This document shows, one piece after another, positions 60,484 through 64,000 of a DNA stretch of 64,000 nucleotides. This stretch comes from Lederbergia sp. NSJ-179 (GTDB taxonomy: Bacteria > Bacillota > Bacilli > Bacillales > Bacillaceae_C). The translations under genes were made by a program, and so were the position numbers. Position 1 is the stretch's first letter. Every line of letters begins with the position of its first letter. Location of the stretch: assembly GCF_022867885.1 (NCBI RefSeq), contig NZ_JALIFP010000018.1:1-64000 (forward strand), written 5' to 3'. Under the pieces are notes generated by a model that saw nothing but the letters and a program-made list of their open reading frames with translations, was not told the DNA's origin and did not search any database.

Positions 60484-61363
60484 CGGAAGCTCCCTCCAAT
60501 TCTATCTGTGGGGATAATTGTACCCGATGCCGTAAAGAAGGCTTCGCCACCACTTTCACATCATCAGGAGTGACATAATCCCTACCTTCTAAATAGGCCC
60601 AAGCCCTGCTTGCTTTTCCAATCGAGATAGCCGCTCTTGTACTCGCGCCAAAACGAATCGATTCTACCTCCCTTGTTTTGCGGACGATCTTCATCATATA
60701 GTCAAGCACACTATCTCCCAAAGTGACTGCTTCTATTTCTTTCTTTATATCTAGAAAAGAATCTAACGACATCACCGCATCCACAGGATTTTCTTCGGAT
60801 TTGTTTTCAATCACCTGCTGGAGGACAGCCTTTTCCTCATCAAATGAAGGGAATTCAATATAAAGCTTAAATAAAAATCGATCTTGTTGAGCTTCTGGCA
60901 AAGGATAGGTTCCTTCGAATTCAATCGGGTTCTGTGTCGCCACAACAAAAAACACCTCTGGTAAAGAATAGGTTTTGCCCTGAATGGTGACCTGTTTTTC
61001 GTCCATCGCTTCTAATAAAGCGGCTTGTGTTTTGGCAGGTGTCCGGTTAATTTCATCTGCAAGCAGAATATTTGTGAAGATGGGGCCATGTATTGTTTCA
61101 AACTGCCCTTGTTGCATATTGTAAATACTGCTCCCCGTGATATCACTTGGCAGTAAATCGGGTGTAAATTGGATGCGATTGAAGCTGCCATTCAGAAGTT
61201 CAGCCAATGTTCGGACTGTTTTCGTTTTCCCAGTACCAGGAACTCCCTCTAGGAGGACATGGCCGCCTGTCAGTATAGCGGATAGTAAAAGTCTTAAGTT
61301 TGTACTTTGTCCTAAGATTTTTTCTTCATATTTTTGCAGTAAGGATGCTAATTCTGGTTTCAT
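60434..61363 (-). CDS. MoxR-family AA A+ ATPase
   Basis: A 309-residue MoxR/RavA-like AAA+ ATPase. Walker A G-V-P-G-T-G-K-T (40-47), Walker B L-L-A-D-E-I-N-R (about 100-107), sensor 1 V-A-T-Q-N-P-I (near 145), and the arginine-finger region F-G-A-S-T-R-A (about 250). It likely remodels or activates the vWA-type partner encoded next door. ATG 61363 overlaps the DUF4350 stop (ATGA), with GGAGG before it. Confidence 0.9.
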   Translation of the reverse strand: MKPELASLLQKYEEKILGQSTNLRLLLSAILTGGHVLLEGVPGTGKTKTVRTLAELLNGSFNRIQFTPDLLPSDITGSSIYNMQQGQFETIHGPIFTNILLADEINRTPAKTQAALLEAMDEKQVTIQGKTYSLPEVFFVVATQNPIEFEGTYPLPEAQQDRFLFKLYIEFPSFDEEKAVLQQVIENKSEENPVDAVMSLDSFLDIKKEIEAVTLGDSVLDYMMKIVRKTREVESIRFGASTRAAISIGKASRAWAYLEGRDYVTPDDVKVVAKPSLRHRVQLSPQIELEGASVDQVIQELVGSVPVPR

Positions 61364-62499
61364 CCTTCCTCCACCTCTTTCCTTATACGATCGATATTTT
61401 TCGACCAATATAGATATTCTTGTTTGCTCATCTCTTTTTTCGATAAGATGTTTGTCATATTTGTGATCATCTTTTTGAGTTCTTCATTCGGTATATGGGG
61501 TATTTTTCGAGATACCTCCTCAAAAATGTCAACCCATTCCTTCGTAGAAGAGATCCCCCACCTGTCTTGCATCAATTTTCTAAGATACTCCACCTGTGTC
61601 ACCAAACTATGATGATACAATTTACCTTTTAAATACCAGGATGATAAGGCCTTAAGTCGCTCATCACTAAAGCGAACAGAATCTTCTCTGGGAATAAAGA
61701 TCGGACCAAATCTTTTTCCTGTATTCCATAACCATAAAATGGTAAGCAAAGCCGCTTGGATCATGAACAAAATAAACCATTTCGGATAGGCATTCACAGT
61801 AGCCATCGTTGATTGACTACCATGTAAATATTCATCAAATAAAATCTCTTTTGGAGCCATCTCATTTAGGAATGAAAGGATAAGCGGAATATGGTCGTTA
61901 TTTGCTATTTCTTTATTCGATATCCACTCCGGTGAATTGATAACATACAATTGGCCATGGCCATATGGTCTTCGCAAAGCTATTGGACCTTCCTTATCAT
62001 GGAGAATGATTTCATCCTCTTCCTTTGCGACTAGACGCAAAGGGTTTGATATAAGGGCCTTCTGTTCCATCCCGGATTGGTCAATCACCGAATCTTCTTC
62101 CCCCATTTTGTCTACTTCCGTCGGCTCTGTTTCTAAATCAAATAAGCCATCAGGAGTCCGAGAGAGTAATAGAACCGTATTTCCTGCTTCCATATAGGCT
62201 TGATAGGCTTTCATTTCATTGCTATCAGGCATGATAAAGGGTTCAACCATGATCAGCAATTGATGTTGATCTGTCGTTGGTAACTGCTCTGAAGAATAAT
62301 GAAATCTTTGAACGGAATCAAACTCCTGATTTAAATATGTATAAAAGGCTTTTACTCCTGTTGGAGAGGGGGACTCCGAAACGAAGTCTGGGTACTCTTT
62401 TTGATTCGGCGCATAAAACAGATAGCTTAATAGGATAAAAATAAGTATTAGCACAGTCATCCATATCCATATTCGCCGATTCGCTGTCTGTGACTGCAA
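61360..62499 (-). CDS. DUF4350 membrane protein
   Basis: A 379-residue protein with an N-terminal anchor (W-I-W-M-T-V-L-I-L-I-F-I-L-L-S-Y-L-F), an extracytoplasmic domain (about 35-245; G-V-K-A-F-Y-T-Y-L, L-L-I-M-V-E-P, Y-G-H-G-Q-L-Y-V-I-N-S-P-E), a second helix near 245-265, and a cytosolic tail. TTG start nine bases past GGAGG. It follows the DUF4129 gene and precedes MoxR in one operon, the usual order of this gene set. Confidence 0.8.
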   Translation of the reverse strand: MQSQTANRRIWIWMTVLILIFILLSYLFYAPNQKEYPDFVSESPSPTGVKAFYTYLNQEFDSVQRFHYSSEQLPTTDQHQLLIMVEPFIMPDSNEMKAYQAYMEAGNTVLLLSRTPDGLFDLETEPTEVDKMGEEDSVIDQSGMEQKALISNPLRLVAKEEDEIILHDKEGPIALRRPYGHGQLYVINSPEWISNKEIANNDHIPLILSFLNEMAPKEILFDEYLHGSQSTMATVNAYPKWFILFMIQAALLTILWLWNTGKRFGPIFIPREDSVRFSDERLKALSSWYLKGKLYHHSLVTQVEYLRKLMQDRWGISSTKEWVDIFEEVSRKIPHIPNEELKKMITNMTNILSKKEMSKQEYLYWSKNIDRIRKEVEEG

Positions 62500-62518
62500 T
62501 TCGTTTTTCCTCCTTTTC

Positions 62519-63169
62519 TTATCCCTCAGAGGCGGTATGCTTTTCCGCTAATCCTGCCACAATTTCTTGCTTGTATTGTTCATATTCTTCTTTTTTAATT
62601 TGATATTCACCATATGTGACCTTGTCGAAAAACTGGGCTAAAAGATAAAATTTTTGCGCCCATGCGGAGTTGGTTCTTTTTAATTCCGCATAATATTCCC
62701 AATTGGTTTTCCAAACTTTTGCTTCAAGCCAACCGCTTTGATTGAAATAAAGCAGCAAAGCTAAAAATAGATGGCGAGTTGCCTTCGTGTATTCTCCTAA
62801 ATCCTCCATTTTCTGTACTTCCGCTAGATGGCTTTGATAAGACCATTCCAACTCCGACATTGTTTGCAGGGGTCGATGATCGCGAAATTTACTTTTTCGT
62901 CTTGCGTTGCGAACGATTAGAATGATGGCAATCGCGAGTAGAAGAATTACGATAACAATAAGGGAAATAAGCAATATATTCGCCGATTTGTCAACATTTT
63001 CAAGAGAAGGAAATAGTTTTGCAAGTTGATCCATCAGCCATTCTTTTGCCCGAGACCATAAAATTTGCAGCGTGTTTTGTGTTTCCTTGTTGTACGCTTG
63101 ATATTCCTTGCGATCCAATATTTTTTCTATATCTTGTTTTGCTTTCTGTGGATCTAACATTTTTTCCAT
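62519..63169 (-). CDS. DUF4129 membrane protein
   Basis: A 216-residue protein with one transmembrane helix (about 65-88: I-L-L-I-S-L-I-V-I-V-I-L-L-L-A-I-A) and a cytosolic DUF4129 domain (L-E-W-S-Y-Q-S-H-L-A-E-V-Q, Y-T-K-A-T-R-H-L-F-L-A-L-L-L-Y). DUF4129 occurs also as the C-terminal domain of transglutaminase-like proteins in MoxR operons. ATG 63169 follows AGGGTAGG. Twenty-one bases separate it from the next gene. Confidence 0.8.
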   Translation of the reverse strand: MEKMLDPQKAKQDIEKILDRKEYQAYNKETQNTLQILWSRAKEWLMDQLAKLFPSLENVDKSANILLISLIVIVILLLAIAIILIVRNARRKSKFRDHRPLQTMSELEWSYQSHLAEVQKMEDLGEYTKATRHLFLALLLYFNQSGWLEAKVWKTNWEYYAELKRTNSAWAQKFYLLAQFFDKVTYGEYQIKKEEYEQYKQEIVAGLAEKHTASEG

Positions 63170-63190
63170 CACCTACCCTATTCAGGTCCG

Positions 63191-64000
63191 TTATGGACGA
63201 ACATTATATTCATTAATTAAATCTTTTAAATCCTCTGCTTCATTACGTAATTTTAAATCAAAATACATAACGGAGTATCCCACAGAGAAGATCATGCTTG
63301 TAAATAGAGTAGTAACACCTGTAATAAGAGTGACAAAGACACTATTCCCTAGCAATATTGCAAATGAGATTTCAACTGAATAACTTATGCTGGAAATGAT
63401 GAGGAAGAAAACAAGATACAATCCGAATAATACCCAGACTCGATTTTTTGTCATTTTCCAAGATTTAGAGAGACCTAGTGGTTCTTCTCCAAGTACGACG
63501 GGGCCAAAATAGAAGCTCCATCTTGTTAATAAATATCCCACACCCACGATAAAACCAATGATCATCAATAGGACGAGAATCACCCCAACGGCAGGGTGAA
63601 TAATTGCTCCAAGTGCCCCGCTGAGCACGATAAAAAATACCGGAACAAAGATTAAACCAAAGGTAATCATTCCAAATAAGAAGCTACCCGCTAATAAATA
63701 CCCATAACGAGGAAACACTTCCTTTAAGACTTGGCTTAAAGTGTATTCTTCGTTTTTACGAACATGATTGATCATAAGCATAATAGCTCCCTGTGCAAGC
63801 GGATATAAAAAAATACTAATCAAACTGACAAGACCGATCCCAAAATCAGCCATGATATTAGCCGGCGTATCCTCATAGCTCATAATCGTTTGTTCCAGCC
63901 AAAAATCCCCCTCACCAGTCCCTTTAAAAAAAGCAGCACCTGATAAAAGTTTAATGAAAGCTTGCAATAAAAAAATAGGACCTATAAAAATTAGGAAAAC
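63191..64000 (-). CDS. Multi-pass membrane protein of the MoxR cluster (N-terminus outside window)
   Basis: At least 269 residues, open through the window edge, with about six hydrophobic helices (V-F-L-I-F-I-G-P-I-F-L-L, L-I-S-I-F-L-Y-P-L-A-Q-G-A-I-M, L-A-G-S-F-L-F-G-M-I-T-F-G, and others) and the stretch G-L-S-K-S-W-K-M-T-K-N-R-V-W. It resembles the glycerophosphoryl-diester-phosphodiesterase membrane domain often found here. First visible gene of the operon that continues to DUF58. Confidence 0.75.
   Translation of the reverse strand, partial: VFLIFIGPIFLLQAFIKLLSGAAFFKGTGEGDFWLEQTIMSYEDTPANIMADFGIGLVSLISIFLYPLAQGAIMLMINHVRKNEEYTLSQVLKEVFPRYGYLLAGSFLFGMITFGLIFVPVFFIVLSGALGAIIHPAVGVILVLLMIIGFIVGVGYLLTRWSFYFGPVVLGEEPLGLSKSWKMTKNRVWVLFGLYLVFFLIISSISYSVEISFAILLGNSVFVTLITGVTTLFTSMIFSVGYSVMYFDLKLRNEAEDLKDLINEYNVRP

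Overview
The window looks like chromosome of a low-GC, endospore-forming Bacillaceae bacterium. It carries a LysM/glycosyl-hydrolase-18 spore-type hydrolase, the pspA-ydjGHI envelope-stress operon in Bacillus subtilis order, a Fur-controlled ferredoxin-NADP reductase, a class I preQ1 riboswitch before queT, AGGAGG-type ribosome sites, frequent TTG starts, and structured dispersed repeats of the general bcr kind. No rRNA, tRNA or CRISPR array was seen.

Layout. 1-6100 is an eroding accessory patch: an IS3-type element inserted into a decayed Tn3-type transposase, a resolvase stub, a VOC protein, an AlkA-like glycosylase, a MarR gene broken by an in-frame amber stop, a WYL regulator, and a second, different Tn3 transposase remnant. 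6100-16100 holds the Fur-boxed reductase, a SatD/DUF3307 pair, an SQR/NDH-2-like flavoprotein overlapping a tiny membrane-protein ORF, a glutamate-synthase-domain protein, a DUF2071 protein and a secreted purple-acid-type phosphatase with two chitin-binding modules. 16200-20400 holds a MutS2-like protein lacking the Smr nuclease, behind a roughly 375-nt leader with two tiny ORFs and an intrinsic terminator (the most interesting regulatory signal here), then an M3 peptidase. 20500-31600 is a mosaic: phosphotransferase, a frameshifted kinase-like gene with a 90-bp copy of itself 3 kb away, a ribbon-helix-helix/ankyrin fusion with its own twin operators, a second ankyrin protein, MazEF, an Nth-like glycosylase, a stray MurG paralogue, an MBL hydrolase, an acetyltransferase, methionine aminopeptidase and several gene remnants.

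31600-38700 reads leftwards as two ABC exporter half-transporters (one frameshifted at a run of eight G), an ADP-ribosylglycohydrolase, an HPr-kinase-like ATPase and a methyltransferase with a possible leader peptide. 38700-45400 holds preQ1-I/queT, a HAD phosphatase (two eroded fragments of related genes lie elsewhere in the window), MFS and TerC proteins, an ABC pair and a TraB-family protein. 45470-45880 and 56950-57160 hold structured repeats whose stems covary between copies.

46000-49620 is ydjI-ydjH-ydjG-pspA behind a SigW-like promoter. 49700-56900 holds a DUF4349 lipoprotein, an amidase remnant, a three-gene ABC-2 exporter, an MFS transporter and the SleL/YaaH-like hydrolase. 57250 to the end is a MoxR/DUF58/DUF4350/DUF4129 gene set with RDD and SpoIIM-type membrane proteins; the last gene runs off the window. 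Together the intact genes point to envelope maintenance, iron and phosphate responses and translation stress, around hot spots of gene decay.
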